A stretch of DNA of 64,000 nucleotides from Blumeriella jaapii (GCA_009599575.1 VWND01000001.1:2852001-2916000), one strand, 5' to 3'. Positions 1-11,250 are shown, counted from the first letter of the stretch. Program-made: numbers and translations. Notes: generated by a model from the sequence alone, not told the origin.

Positions 1-1795
1 ATCGAAAATATTAACTCCGTTATCGATATATGCAAATGTTTTAATATATAATTTATTGCGTATTAGTTTTATAAAAATTAAAAACTGTCGCTTTTCTATT
101 AAAAAGCGCTAATTAAATTTTAAATTCTTTTATAAATCGAATCTTTTATTATAATAAAAGTTTTTGCTACGGCTTAAAACTTTTTTAATAAATCGTTTTG
201 CTTTTCGTCGATAATTATTTCGGCGATTTTGCGATTAAGCTTAGCGTCGAAGCAAACGTTTGCGAAATAGCCGGGCTTGCCGCAGTTATAATAAGCGCTA
301 AAAAAAACGCGCAATTAAGCGGAAAAAAACCGAAAATAGCAAAAATAGCAGTTATACGCTCGTAAAAAAATCTTTGCTAAAAAAAAAAAAAAACTGTGCG
401 AACAAAAAAAGCTAAAAAAGTAAAACGTTATAAAGTTTTAAAAATACCGAAAATACGCTTAAAATTCTGATGAGCAAAAGTTATAGAAAAAAAAAAATAG
501 CTTATGCGACGGGCAAAAGCTATTTTTTTAGCTCGGATATTACGTGATTTTTTATTCGCAACGGCCAAAAACTCGTTTAAAACAATATAATTATTATTTA
601 TTTTATACTTTTCCATTCGGAAATCGTATTTAAAAATAAAAGTAATTTTCTCGTATATATTTTTAAATCAACGGTTTTTAGCAATTTTGCTAATAATTGC
701 ATAACGGATAAATAAAAAACGAAAATTATTATAAATCTGACCGTTGTTTATATAAAATTTGTTATATTGCAATTTAGTAAACTAAACGCGGTTATAATTA
801 AAAAAACGCTAATTAAAAATACGAAAAACGTTTCGGACCAATTAGGCTTGGTTATAAAACTCGGAGTTTAAATGCTTTAAAATAATAGTTTTTGCTTTTT
901 TAATAATATATTTAAATCATACTTTAGCTTAATTTATATTTTATATAAAATTCCTTAAAAACTTTTTAATAAACAGTTTTATATTTATTTTTTATACGTT
1001 ATATTTAACTTTTTTTTAATAATCGCTGAAAGCGTAACGAAAGTATTTAATTTTAAATAATTCGATTCGAAAAATAATTAAATCGAAAACGGAAAAATAA
1101 TATTCGGAAATTAATTAAAAATTTGCGGTAAAAGCGCGCGAAACTCGGAATAAAAAAAAGCGTCGCGAGCGATATTAGCGGAAAAGGCTGGAAAGCGAAC
1201 GGCGGCAATAGCTTAAGCGATTATTTAAGCGATTTAAAGCTGCTAGGCCGCAGTAAATTTTTTAGCGTTAGCAAATATGCTAAGTAATCGGTTTAAAAGC
1301 ATTCGTCGATTTGAAAGTATTAAAATATTAGCGTCGTACAATTCGATTTTAAATTCGATAATAAAACGAAAAAATCCAGCAAATAATTATAATTCGATAA
1401 AAAAGTCGTAAAATAAAAACTCGCTTTTAAAATCGTCGAAAAAGCTTAAAACAAATAGAAATTCGAAAGCGCTAAAAGCAGAAGCAAAAAATAAAAATGC
1501 TGATTCGAAGCCGAATCGTACGGATTGCGTTCGTTTTCAAATGCCGCGTCGATTTATAAAAAAATCATAAGATATATTAAAAAAAACGATTCGAATTGCA
1601 AAAGCAAATCGAATTAAAAAAAAAAAAACTTTAGCTTTTTTTAAAAATAAAATCAGTAAAAAAAAGTTTTAATTAAAGCACCGATAAATAAACGTCGGTA
1701 CGAGCGGTCTGAAAAAAGTTCGAATTGCAAAAGCAGATCGAGTTTTTAACCGTAAATATAAAGCTTTTTAGCGAAAGTTGTTTAGTCTTTTCTTA
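1..1795 (-). mobile_element. Gypsy-A1 internal region, gag side (cut by window start)
   Basis: This is the 5' internal part of a Ty3/gypsy element read on the minus strand. It is collinear with the Gypsy-A4 copy at 42058-43852. A CCHC zinc knuckle of Gag lies at 252-293 on the minus strand; it reads YYNCGKPGYFANVC, so the first Cys and the His have both become Tyr by G-to-A change, and the A4 copy keeps those two residues. No long frame survives. The short frame at 428-616 (minus) is a fragment of this region without a recognisable domain. The protease and pol part lies beyond the window edge. The element sits inside Gypsy-C1, which resumes at 2071. Confidence 0.8.
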
Positions 1796-2070
1796 TATTA
1801 TAACTAGCTTAAAAGTAATCAAAAAAATAATATAAACCAAAAGGTACGCATATAAATTGAAAAAAAAACACCGAGCTAAAATGCTCGGGGTCGCGAATTT
1901 TATATATAATAAATTGCGCTTATGGGTCACGTGACTTAGCGCGAGGCCTAGTGGCCGAGATGGTCCGTGCCCAAACCTTAATCCAACACCACCAGCAATC
2001 ATACCACTGGCAACCATACCACTGGCAACCACCACTAGCAACTACCACTAGCCAGGCCAGGATCGTAACA
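1796..2070 (-). repeat. LTR-A, 5' LTR of Gypsy-A1
   Basis: In plus orientation the LTR begins TATTATAACTAGC (from TGTTACAGCTAGC in the less mutated copy at 37686) and ends GGATCGTAACA. It is 275 bp and carries the family landmarks: a CCGAGC/GCTCGG hairpin at about 1871-1890, a TATATAA stretch just after it, a CACGTG palindrome at 1928-1933, and short tandem repeats of a CCACTGGCAACCATA-like unit near 1995-2045. Gypsy-C1 sequence follows directly. Confidence 0.88.
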
Positions 2071-2644
2071 GTTAAAAGAAAATCCAAAAAAAAATCGCGA
2101 AAAGCGTAGAAGTTGATTTGCAGCGCTTATTAATTGAAATAAAACGTTGCGAAGAAAAAAAGCAGCAGATTCGCGACTAGCAGAAACACGTTCGATAAAT
2201 TTTATTAAACGCTTTAATTAAAAAGTTTGTCGCAATCGTATAATCTTTAGAAGTTGTCGTTTACGCTTTTGCGCTTTTTTCAATTGATTTTACAAAAGTC
2301 TTAATTAAACGCTTTTAGCGCTAGGCTGCAAGGAAAAAGTGGCAAGCGAAATGGTTAATGCTCTGCCTTTTCCTGTTTTTTTTTTCTCGAAAGAAAAACT
2401 GTTTTTTTAAAAAAAAAGCTTTTGAGGGAGGCTGCTTTTTCGCTGATTAAAAAAAGGGAAATTAAAGTGTAATAGCAGAAGCTGAAAAACTCTGTTAAAA
2501 AGAAAATCGTTGAACAAAAGCCATTTTTCGCAAAGTGCGGAAATAAGCTTTTTCACGACCGGTCGATTATTTTAATATAACTCGTAAGAAATTCGAAAAA
2601 AATAGTTTACGCCGTCGTCAGCGTAGAAAAAAAGTTGTTAATAA
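2071..2644 (-). mobile_element. Gypsy-C1 leader/5' internal region
   Basis: This stretch aligns with the leader of Gypsy-C2 (48960-49531) and, inverted, with that of Gypsy-C4 (59980-60560). It lies between the 5' LTR at 2645-2911 and the point where Gypsy-A1 inserted. No coding region is recognisable; in the other copies gag begins just beyond this segment. Shared landmarks are a run ending GACCGGTCGAT near 2560 and a purine/pyrimidine-rich block near 2380-2460. Confidence 0.82.
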
Positions 2645-2911
2645 TATAACGATTTAATTAATCGAAAAACTAAAAGATTAATTAATTAGTCGCCGTATTT
2701 ATATAATATAAGAAAACAAGCCTTTGGTTTTGTAACAAAAATATTTATTTAAAATCAATAATTGCAAAAGGCAGAGGTTGCTAAAAGAAAAAAGCCTTAT
2801 ATATATAAATAATTTCTACAGTTGATGGAAAGACCCATCAGGAGACCAGGGAGCTTGCAGCTACACGTAGTTGCTGGGGTGACGCGAGAGGCAAAAGAGT
2901 GAGTCGTCACA
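2645..2911 (-). repeat. LTR-C, 5' LTR of Gypsy-C1
   Basis: On the plus strand it starts TATAACGAT (ancestral TGTAACGAT) and ends GAGTCGTCACA; on the minus strand it is a TGTGACGA...CGTTATA LTR of 267 bp. A TATA-like run at about 2797-2814, read on the minus strand, could be the promoter. It inserted into Gypsy-F1, whose sequence continues at 2912. Confidence 0.88.
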
Positions 2912-4645
2912 CTATTACCTTCGGCTATTTTCTGATTTATGCAATTAACTTCGGCTTTATTATCGAATAAAGCGAAAGCGGTCGTACTTTTCTTAAATAT
3001 TATTTTTATTTTTAACGCTTTTATAGACGTATAAAAGCAGTTTCGTCGTTTTGACTTTTAAGTTTTTATAGCAAAAGCCAAAAAGCTAATTTTTTCCGAT
3101 AATTCTTTTTTATCGGCTAAATTAACCGCGGTATTATAAATTTTTTTTTAATCTTTTTCCAATTTAAAATCGTTTTTTTTTTTTCGAATAATCTTAATTT
3201 TTTCGTTTTTCTTTAATGCAAAAATATATTTGTTAATAATTTTATCGAATCTTTCTTTTATGCTAAATAAATCGCTAAATTTCAATTTAATCTTTTATTT
3301 TATAATTCTTTTAATAATTTCGTCGACGGCTTCGGAGCTAATATATTTGTCGATTTATTTCTCGCTTCGCATTAATAATAAGCGTTTAGAAACTGGTATT
3401 TTCTGAATGATTTAAATCGGAATATCGAAATCGATATTTTTTATATCGTCGTTAATTTCTTTTATTATAAACGTTTTTTTAATAATATTATCGGTTTTTT
3501 TTCGAATTCCAAATTTTTTTTCTTTTTCGATCTTAACGTTTTTTTTTCATACCAGTCGGTTTAGCGAATAAAACAAAAACACTTTACTTTTTTATAATTC
3601 GCTGGTTTAATTATACAGCTATAATATTTGCAAATGCGATAATTGTATTAGTAATATATGTATTTGTTTTCCATTTATATACTTAAACTTTATTTATATT
3701 TGAAATAAAAAGTTTTTTTTTAATTAATACACTTTCGGAAATATTTTCTTTTTTACTAATAAAAATTATTTTCGTATTTTTTTTATTTTCCAAGCAATCG
3801 TTTTATTTCGTACTTCTCATTTTTAAACGAATGATATTTAATTAGCTTTGATTTTTAGGTTTATTAAAAAAGCTTATTCCTATATTCACCGGTCCGAAAC
3901 AAATTGTTTCATACTTATTAATATAACAAATTCTATTATTTATACAAAAATTAAACGCTTTGCATTTTAAGCGAATATAAAGTTCTTCGCAGTAAATTTT
4001 TTTATTATTATAAAATCCGCATTTAAAACCACGGAATCTGTTTTAATAATTATTTCTATTATTTTAATAGCCGCGATTCTGATTCCCGCGTTGATTTTTT
4101 CCTTTTTTTTAATAATCGTTATTATAATTAGTATTTCGTTGATTCTGATCGCTAATACGAAAAGATTGCCATTGGGTAGCTATTACTTTTACGATAGCTT
4201 AGCGAAATTAATCGCTTCGCGCATTTTAAAAAAAATAATTGTTATAAAAATTATTTTAATCGTTTTTATTATCCGAGTTAATATAAAAAAGTTTCTTTTA
4301 TTATTGCATAAAATCCTCGATTTTGCTTTAAAATCTTTAAATTTTAATATCGGTAAATTTTAATACGAAAGTTTCGATATTTTTATTAAGCTTTTCTAAG
4401 CTAATAAGCTTTGCTAAACGATTAAATAATATAATAATTGATTATCTTTTAGCGATTTCGATAACTTTTAATAGCTAAGCATATTTTTATACTAAAGCTT
4501 CCACGTTCTTTTTGTAAATAAGAAAAAAGATTTCTTTTAATTTATAGCTTTAATAATACGTTCGCTTTGGTTTTGTTTAAAAACGAATTTTATAAATTTG
4601 AAATATTAATCGAAGGTTTTAAAATCTTATTTATTAATCTTAAGG
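2912..4645 (-). mobile_element. Gypsy-F1 fragment: gag end and protease
   Basis: This is a collinear copy of 28017-29740 in Gypsy-F2, in the same orientation. It covers the 3' part of gag and the start of the aspartic protease. The protease active-site region reads FALFDNKAEVN on the minus strand around 2945-2985, with the catalytic Asp codon at 2962-2964; the Ser and Gly expected after it are now Asn and Lys. The longest plus frame here (4091-4363) is antisense to gag and has no family match I recognise. The left end is cut by the Gypsy-C1 LTR and the right end by the A2 junction. Confidence 0.78.
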
Positions 4646-4662
4646 GTTAGTTTTAACCCTAA
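4641..4662. other. Palindromic junction between Gypsy-F1 and Gypsy-A2
   Basis: The junction holds AGGGTTA (4643-4649), a 4-base spacer and TAACCCT (4654-4660). Homology to Gypsy-F2 ends just before it and homology to Gypsy-A4 begins just after it, near 4671. It contains one CCCTAA-like hexamer on each strand. Confidence 0.55.
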
Positions 4663-5449
4663 TTTCCACAGGCGTCAGCGTGATTATGCTTTTAGCAGCC
4701 ATTTTTTTTAAGATCTAAAGATTTAATTTATCGTTTGAAAGTATCTGCTGCTTCCGAGCTGCTCGCTGTCGTGTTTTTAATAAGAAAATGTTTTGGTTTT
4801 TGCGAGAAAAGATATCAGCGAGCGTATTAATAATTCCCGACCGGTATATAATTGTAAAATAAAAGTCGGCGAAAAACTCGGCTTATCGGGCTTATCGAAT
4901 CGAAAAGTTTTTAATTATTATAAAATATTTTAAAACGCGATAATCGGTGTATATATATACGTTTTTTTAAACGCTCAACAGCTCCGGTTTATAATTTTTG
5001 AAAAAGCGAAAAATAGCGAAAAGCTTTTTATCGTAAATCGGATAATTAAGCTCGGCGTCGATTATAATTTTAAAAAAAAAACCGACCGAATAATAAAAGT
5101 TATCTTTTTGCAATTGCGATAATACGCTAGTTATTATTTTATCAAAAAAGTCGGTTTCCAGGCGCGTTTGCTTGTAAAGGTCGTAATAGCACAGGATAAA
5201 AGCATTTAGCAAAGTTTTGCGCAATGCTTTCCATGCGTTTTTCTGCTTTTTTTCGAATACGAAAAGAACGTTTTTGCTTGTGAAAGCAGTGAAAAGACGG
5301 CAAATGCGGCTGTAGCCGGCTATAAAACGTTTGTAAAAATTGCAGAAGCTTAAGAAGCTTTGCACGCCTCGCATATTCGCTGCATATTGCCAGTCTTTGA
5401 TGATAGCGATCTTTTCCGGGTTCATTTCAATGCTTTGAATATTGATAAC
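4663..5449 (-). mobile_element. Gypsy-A2, RT end to RNase H (part left of LTR-D)
   Basis: This segment is homologous to 39677-40449 of Gypsy-A4, same orientation. The copy has lost its integrase region and 3' LTR at the left junction. The last five bases, ATAAC (5445-5449), are the left TSD of the solo LTR-D. Confidence 0.82.
4967..5425 (-). pseudogene. Gypsy-A2 RT connection and RNase H domain
   Basis: A 152-codon open stretch remains on the minus strand. The first 60 residues (starting NPEKIAIIKDW) match the segment after the RT palm of Ty3/gypsy Pol, where FLSFCNFYKRFI is the typical 'FLGxxNYYRRFI' motif. Residues about 75-150 are RNase H: RLETDFFDKIITSVLSQL corresponds to the first-Asp strand, then VGFFFKIIIDAELNYPIYDKKLFAI matches the usual 'SRKLxxAExNYxxxEKELLAI'. 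It is the longest pol frame left in any Gypsy-A copy here. Its reading phase is that of the whole pol; it ends by decay, not at a natural stop. Confidence 0.85.
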
Positions 5450-5672
5450 TGTTACGATTCTGGCCGGTGGTAATTGCCAGTAATAATTGCCAGTGGTAAT
5501 TGCTAATAGTAATTGCCAGTGGTAGGATTAAGATTTGCGCACGGACCCCCACCAACCTGTATTTAATAGTTCAGAGCTCCCGTTTACCTTAGAGTTCTTC
5601 ACCTTAGTATTCAACGTATACGCGTACCTTTCGGCCCATATCATCATGATCACCCCTAAGTCAGCTGTCATA
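5450..5672 (+). repeat. Solo LTR-D inserted in Gypsy-A2
   Basis: A 223-bp LTR starts TGTTACGATTCTGG and ends CAGCTGTCATA (ancestral ..TGTCACA). It is flanked by an exact 5-bp TSD, ATAAC, at 5445-5449 and 5673-5677, and the interrupted Gypsy-A sequence is continuous in the A4 copy. The first 70 bp are short GGTAATTGCCAGT-type repeats. The last 60 bp resemble the end of LTR-A, so the two families are related. It is clearly less RIP-mutated than its surroundings. Frames at 5528-5797 and 5535-5978 cross it and are artefacts. Confidence 0.92.
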
Positions 5673-6732
5673 ATAACGAAACCTAGAAATTTGGTCTCCG
5701 TAATATTAAACTCGCATTTTTTGATGTCAGCTTTCAGGCCGTGTTTTCTCAGGATCGACAAGGCTTGGTTATGGAACTCGGAATTCAGATGCTCCAAAAT
5801 GATGGTTTTTGCCTTTCCAGTGGTGCATTTGAAATATGCTTTGGTTTGGTTTATGCTTTATATAAAATTCCTTAAGTATTTTTTAATAAACAGTTTTTAT
5901 ATTTATTTTTTATGCGTTATATTTAATTTTTCTTTAATAGTCGCTGAAAACGTAGCGAAAGTATTTGATTTTGAATAATTCGATTCGAAGAATAGCTGGG
6001 TCGAGAACGGAAAGGTAATACTCGGGAATTGATTAAAAATCCGCCGTAAAAACGCGCGAAGCTCGAAATAAAAAGAAGGCGTCGCGGGCGATATTAACGG
6101 AAAAAGTTGAAAAACGAGCGGCGGCGATAATTTAAGCGATTATTTGAGCGATTTAAAGCTGCTAGGCCGCAGTGAATCTTTTAGCGTTAGCAGATATGCT
6201 AGGCAATCGGTTTAAAAGTATTCGTCAATTTAAAAGTATTAAAATATCAGCGTCGTACAATTCGATTTTAGATTCGATAATAAAGCGAAAGGATTTAGCA
6301 GTTAAATCGGCTGCAAATAACTGTAATTCGGTAGAAAAGTCGTGAAATAAAAATTCGCTGCCAAAATCGTCGAAAAAGCTTGAAACGAATAGAAATTCGG
6401 AAGCGCTAAAAACGGATGCAAAAAATAAAAATGCTGATTCGAAGCCGAATCGTACGAATTGCGTTCGTTTTCGGATGCCGCGTCGATTTATAAGAAAAGC
6501 ATAAGATATATTAAAAAAAGGCGATTCGAATTACAAAAGCAGATCGAATTACTAAAAAAAAAAGACTCCAGCTTTTTTTGGAAATAAAATTTACAAAAAA
6601 AAGTTTTGATTAAAACACCGATAAATAAACGTCGGTACGGACGGTCTGAAAAAAGTTCGAGTTGCAAAAGCAGATCGAGTTTTTAATCGTGGATACAAAG
6701 CTTTTCAGCGAAAATTGTTTGGTTTTTTTTTA
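5673..6732 (-). mobile_element. Gypsy-A2, RT remnant fused to gag by internal deletion
   Basis: 5673-5763 matches the RT region at about 40449-40548 of Gypsy-A4, and from about 5763 the sequence matches gag at about 42888 onward. The two parts are joined at ATCGACAA/GGCTTGG, so about 2.3 kb (RT palm, protease, gag end) is missing. From 5763 to 6732 the stretch is gag N-terminal and leader sequence without an open frame. The stretch around the junction is much less AT-rich than the rest. Confidence 0.8.
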
Positions 6733-7024
6733 TATTACAGCTAGCTTAAAAATAATCAGAAAAATAATATAAACCAAAAGATACGTATATAAATTAAAAA
6801 AAAAACACCGAGCTATAATACTCGGGGTCGCGAATTTTATATATAATAAATTGCGCTAATAAATCACGTAACTTAGCGCGAGGCTTAATGGCCGAGATGG
6901 TCCGTGCCCAAACCTTAATCCAACACCACCAGCAATTATACCACAGGCAATCATACCACTGGCAATTATACCACTGGCAACTATACCACTGGCAACTATC
7001 AGTAGCCAGGCCAGGATCGTAACA
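6733..7024 (-). repeat. LTR-A, 5' LTR of Gypsy-A2
   Basis: The LTR is 292 bp, TATTACAGCTAGC...GGATCGTAACA on the plus strand. It contains the hairpin CCGAGC/CTCGG near 6816-6833 and four to five copies of a CAATTATACCACTGG-like 15-mer at about 6932-7000. The CACGTG of other copies is CACGTA here. The element lies inside Gypsy-A3, which continues at 7025 with GTTTT as the likely right TSD. Confidence 0.88.
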
Positions 7025-7966
7025 GTTTTTAATTTTTATAAAATTAATACGCAATAAATCATATATCAAAACATTTGCATATATCGATAGCGAAGCTAAT
7101 ATTTTCGATGCGATTAAAACTTTTTTAGCGTATCAACTTTTCTTAACGTTTCGAAATAAGTTTTATTCGGCTGTATAATCCTATTATATTCACCGGCTAT
7201 AATAGCGAGCCGGAAAAACCTATTTCTTTTGCTATTTTTTTTTTTTTTACGATTAATCGACGTCGTATAAATTTTCTTTTTTTAATTATAAACCTCAGTT
7301 TTACCGACGTTTTTATTAATCGCAAATTTTTATAGCATTACGATTTAAAATAAACGTATAGCCAAAAAAAAAAACAAAAAAAATAATTATCCGATATACT
7401 TATTATTTTTTATTTTAACGAACAATTATTCGTCGATTTTAATCAGCGAAAAAATCTTAAAATGCTTAATCGCATGTATTAAAAAAATACAAACAAACGA
7501 AACAGCGCAATAAAAGCTTTATATACTTTTGTCAACACTTTTACGACGATTAAAAAAGCTTATTTAAGCTTTGGAACTGATAAATTTTTTACGTTTATGC
7601 GAAATTTTAAAAATAATTTGCATAAAATAAAAATTTTTTTATTAGCAGTTTTAAACCGATCAAGCCGGTTTTTTCAACCGGGCCAATTGCTATCTTTTTT
7701 ATTTTTAATTGCAATATCAGTTGTATTTTCGCTTTTGCATTCAGCGCTTTACAAATACATTACGAAAAGCGAATACAAGCCGTAAAAAAAAAAATTATTA
7801 TTATTTAGCGATTATACGTTTATTGCTTTTATATATAATATAAACAAAAAACGTTTTCGCCGTGCGAAAATCGCCGAATCGAAAAAAATTATATAGCTCG
7901 CGGTAATAAAAAGCATTTCCGTTTCCGACGCTTTGCAAACCAAGTATAACGATAACGTAGTTTTTA
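7025..7966 (+). mobile_element. Gypsy-A3, part left of Copia-B (gag end to RT linker)
   Basis: This is plus-strand Gypsy-A sequence, the inverse of about 41190-42130 in A4. A tentative protease site lies near 7290-7335 (INLSFTDVFI, where a DSGAT-type motif would be expected); the catalytic Asp would be Asn. The open stretch 7597-7785 is in the pol phase and encodes a hydrophobic segment of unknown role between protease and RT. The last five bases, TTTTA (7962-7966), are the TSD of Copia-B; the interrupted frame resumes at 16164. Confidence 0.78.
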
Positions 7967-8268
7967 TGTTGTGCATAGCCGAATAGTCGGTAGGAACCCT
8001 CACCGGAGGCTGGGTCGGATGAATTGTATGCAGTAAGATATTACTTGTATTATTCTAAGTCTGACTGGCGAGCTTTCCGCAAAAGACGGAAGGTTCGGGC
8101 TCGCTTAGTCAGTCGCTCGGAAAAACTAGTCTCCGAAAAGGCTCGTTATTATATAACTACGAGCTTTTCCGAGCTTCAGGAACATTTAACTACTAAAAGC
8201 GTACAGGAAAAATAAATCTGAAACAAAAAAAATAAAAAAAAATAAAAAAATATAAATATAACGCAACA
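7967..8268 (-). repeat. LTR-B, 3' LTR of Copia-B
   Basis: The 302-bp LTR is TGTTGTGCATAGCC...AACGCAACA on the plus strand. Its first 110 bp are little mutated (GGTAGGAACCCTCACCGGAG), while the rest is RIP-hit: the TCACGTGA of the solo copy is TTATATAA here. The frame at 8024-8215 is inside the LTR and recurs in the solo copy; it is not a gene. Confidence 0.92.
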
Positions 8269-8459
8269 CATTTATTAGCTAATTGCCAATCCGGTGATTA
8301 GCTACTTTTAAAGCGCGGGAAAATCTTTTTGTCGTCCGAATGCGGCCGTAACGCGATATTGCAATATTTATATAATTTGTTTATATTTTTTGTCGTTGCG
8401 AAGCGTAAATAAGGCCAATTCAGCTTAAATAAGCGTTTCGTCGCTTTTAAAAACCTAAA

Positions 8460-9150
8460 CTTTTTTATTTTTTTACTATTTTTTTAATAAATTCAAGCTT
8501 TATTATTTTGATTAAAAATATCGATATAGCCTTTTCTATATCCAAAAAAAATCGTCCGCGTGATTTTACGCGATTAATTAATTCAGCTTTTCGGATTTTC
8601 AATTTTCGGCGCTTGCGTAATCGAAGTTTTGCGAAATTTATTTTACGCAATTAATCGGCTTTTTCGGCCAATTCGTTTCTTTTCGACTTTTTCGAAAAAG
8701 GCGACCTTTTCGATGTTTCGTTTTTAAAAACGGTTTTTTTCGGAGATTTATATTTACCTGGCTTCGAAAATGCCGATATAACGCTTAAAAAAAATAGCGG
8801 AAACGCTGCTAGCGGTAAAAACGCTATTAGCGGTGATTTCGGTTCTGATAGCATTTCAAAAAAGAAAAGGCAGAATACTAGCGCTTTTGGAAAAAAAGCG
8901 GCCGGGAGTTATTAAAGCGGAAAAAATAAAAATAAAAATAACGACGATGGTCGTTTTTAAAACGCGCTTGCATTAAGGCCAGAAAGCCTGTTATTTCTAA
9001 GTTTTTCAATTTTATTTTTTGTATAACTTATATTATTCGCAAAGCAATTAAAAACTTAAATTACGACTATCTGTCGAATTTGGCTAAAGTTCGTTGTTAT
9101 CGGTGCTACGCAATTAACACGTCGTGTATTTCGGCCGACGCGAACGTTTT
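8460..9150 (-). pseudogene. Possible extra reading frame after Copia-B pol
   Basis: Between RNase H and the 3' LTR one minus-strand phase stays mostly open from about 9150 to 8460, including the stretches 8651-8854 and 8465-8650. The end is strongly basic (KLRLRKRRKLKIRKAEL). The interrupting stops are TAA/TAG of the kind RIP makes. I recognise no domain. It may be a real third frame or a 3' untranslated region that happens to be open. Confidence 0.3.
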
Positions 9151-9849
9151 AATTATATGGTTTTTCGTTTTCAAAGCTCGGATTAATAAAATTATTAAAA
9201 CGGTCAGTTTTATCGAAAAACTCTATCGTTGCTGATCGATTTCTAAGATATAACGGTTATTTTCTATTTTACGATTAAAACGGTTTTAAAAATGCAAAAA
9301 AGTAAGCTTTTAAGTCGATCGTAATTTAAAAGCAAAACTAATAAATACAAAGCGTATTATTAACGCGAAGCTCGCCGCGGCTCGTAAGGTTTTTTAGACT
9401 TTTGCTTTTCGAATGGAAATTCCTACTTTTGCTTTACGTATTAGCGGAATAAAGCCTGGCTACGATTTATTAAAAAATGCTTCCGTTTTTAAAAATCCAG
9501 AAAAAAATTTCGCGGCGATTTTTTTGCTAAACGTTTTTGGTTTTTAGCTTAATAAAGCTTCGCAAAAAAAAAAAAATGCTTCGGCTGCATAGCCGGCGGC
9601 AGCTGTTTCTGAAAAGCTTATCGAAAAGTTTATTTCAAGCCTGATTATCGCGAAGCGTCGGGCGCGAGTTATTGTTTTGGCGGGTTATATTTTTGACTTT
9701 TTGCAAAGCTAAACGGTTTGGTTTTGAGTTTTTAAATTTGCGAAAAATTCGGATTTTTTTTGCTTAAAAAATAATTTTTGCTATGTTTTAAGTTTTAATA
9801 AAAGTTTGTTTAAATAAATATACGCCTGCAAAATGCAAGCTTTTTAGCT

Positions 9850-10110
9850 CGATTAATCGAGCTTTTTAATAAAATTCCGAAAATTCCGTAAATTAAAAAG
9901 TTTAACGAAACTTTCGTATTTTTATCGGATTAAATTTTTAATAAAACCGTTTGCGTATATTTTATTTATTAAGAAATATATGATTTTGAATTTTTTATTT
10001 TGATACTTTTGGCGAATTTATATATTATTTATATCGACGTAGCGAAGCTTCGTAAAGATTTTTTTTTTGTTTTTTACGATTAATTTAATAATTTGCTAAT
10101 TATCGTAATA
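9850..10110 (-). pseudogene. Copia-B RNase H, C-terminal part
   Basis: The minus strand reads LRYVDINNI then IRQKYQNKKFKIIYFLINK and ANGFIKNL. This matches the C-terminal pattern of copia RNase H, 'KHIDIRYHFIRE...I...YVPTxxxxADGLTKPL'. The phase carries RIP stops. It marks the end of Pol. Confidence 0.72.
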
Positions 10111-10469
10111 TACGTTTTATTTAAAAACAATATCGAATCGAAGCTTTTTGAAAAAACGTTGAAATGCTATTATTTTTTTTACGATCGTTATATAAGCAAA
10201 TAGTTCCGCTTTAATAAAAAAAATAATAATTATGTTTTGTCGTACAGCCTTTTACAAAATAGCATTTCCGAAAAAAAAAAAATATAATTTTAAAAGGATT
10301 TTCGAGTTTTTAAATCGTCGGCGAAAAAAGCGTCGGTAAAAATTATTAATTGATTTTTCCGCTTTTTCCGATTGTAAACGATTTTTAAAAACCTCGTTTA
10401 TAAAAATATCGAAGCGTTTAATTGGCTGCTTCGAAATATTAGAAATTTAAATTGGTTAAAAAGTAAAAA

Positions 10470-11250
10470 AGCTGAAAAGCTGCGAAAGCTACGTCGGGTC
10501 GAAGTATAATAACCGTATATAAAATTAAACCGACTTTTTTTTAATACTTTTTAATCTGCGAAAGCGTGGCTACGATTGGGTTTTTAACAAATTCGCAAGT
10601 TGAAAAAAGCGTATTTGAAAAGCGCTTTTTATATGCATCAAACTTCGTAGCGATTTTTTCGATATACGAATCGTAAAGCAGAAAGATTTCTTTTTTTTGT
10701 TTGTTTCGTAAAATACGAACTTCGAAAAAATAGTTCAGATTTCTTATACTTATAAGCTCGTAAGCTTTTTTTAAACCGAAAATAATTTCGTCGGCTTTTA
10801 ACGAATAAAAAACGTGGTATAAAACTTAAATATCGTCGACGTAAAACGCTACGTATACGCTTCGCATTTCGTTAGCGAATATACAAAACTTTTCGTTTAT
10901 TAATTCGAGCTTTAGCTTTCTTAAAATATTAGCGAATTCGCCGTATTATAAAACTGAAAAGTTTTTCAATTTATATAAAGTTCGGTTTAGCTATATTATT
11001 ATATTTGATTATTTAAATTTATCAGGCAAATAGCACGTAATTAGCTTACTTTTAGAATTTCGTTTTGTATTAACGAATATATTAATTATATCGAATTATT
11101 TGATTTTCAAATCGAAATAAGCCGCCAGCGTTATAACCGTTCGGAAAACGAACTGCGAATATAGCTGCGTATATAAAAAAGATTAAAGCTTCGTTTTAAA
11201 AATCTTTTTTTACGATTAATTTCGATTTGCATCGTTGCAACTCGCTTAAG
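10470..11250 (-). pseudogene. Copia-B reverse transcriptase (RVT_2)
   Basis: Copia-type RT motifs follow in order on the minus strand: FDLKIKxFDIINIFVN (first catalytic Asp region; family DxxxAFLxG), LNRTLYKLKNF (family YGLKQSPR), YGEFANILRKL, then the catalytic box FYVDDI at 10829-10843, NYFFEVRI (family WFLGI), and YTVIILRPDVAFA at 10478-10517 (family YLTxTRPDIAFA). Both catalytic Asp codons of YVDD are intact although the frame has several stops. Their context is GTC GAC GAT, so the first Asp is preceded by C and is not a TpG target. Confidence 0.88.

Noticed and set aside
4641..4662. Internal telomere array
   Set aside because: Only a single hexamer on each strand; no tandem TTAGGG run.
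5535..5978. 147-codon plus-strand frame
   Set aside because: It runs across the solo LTR-D, an RT piece and a deletion junction of a minus-strand element, so it cannot be an old gene; it is open only because this patch is little mutated.
6930..7005. Regularly spaced repeats that resemble a small CRISPR array
   Set aside because: Units are 15 bp and contiguous, without unique spacers, and sit in an LTR of a fungal element.
8024..8215. 63-codon frame repeated at 18306-18497
   Set aside because: Repetition is due to both being in LTR-B; it lies inside the LTR and has no domain.
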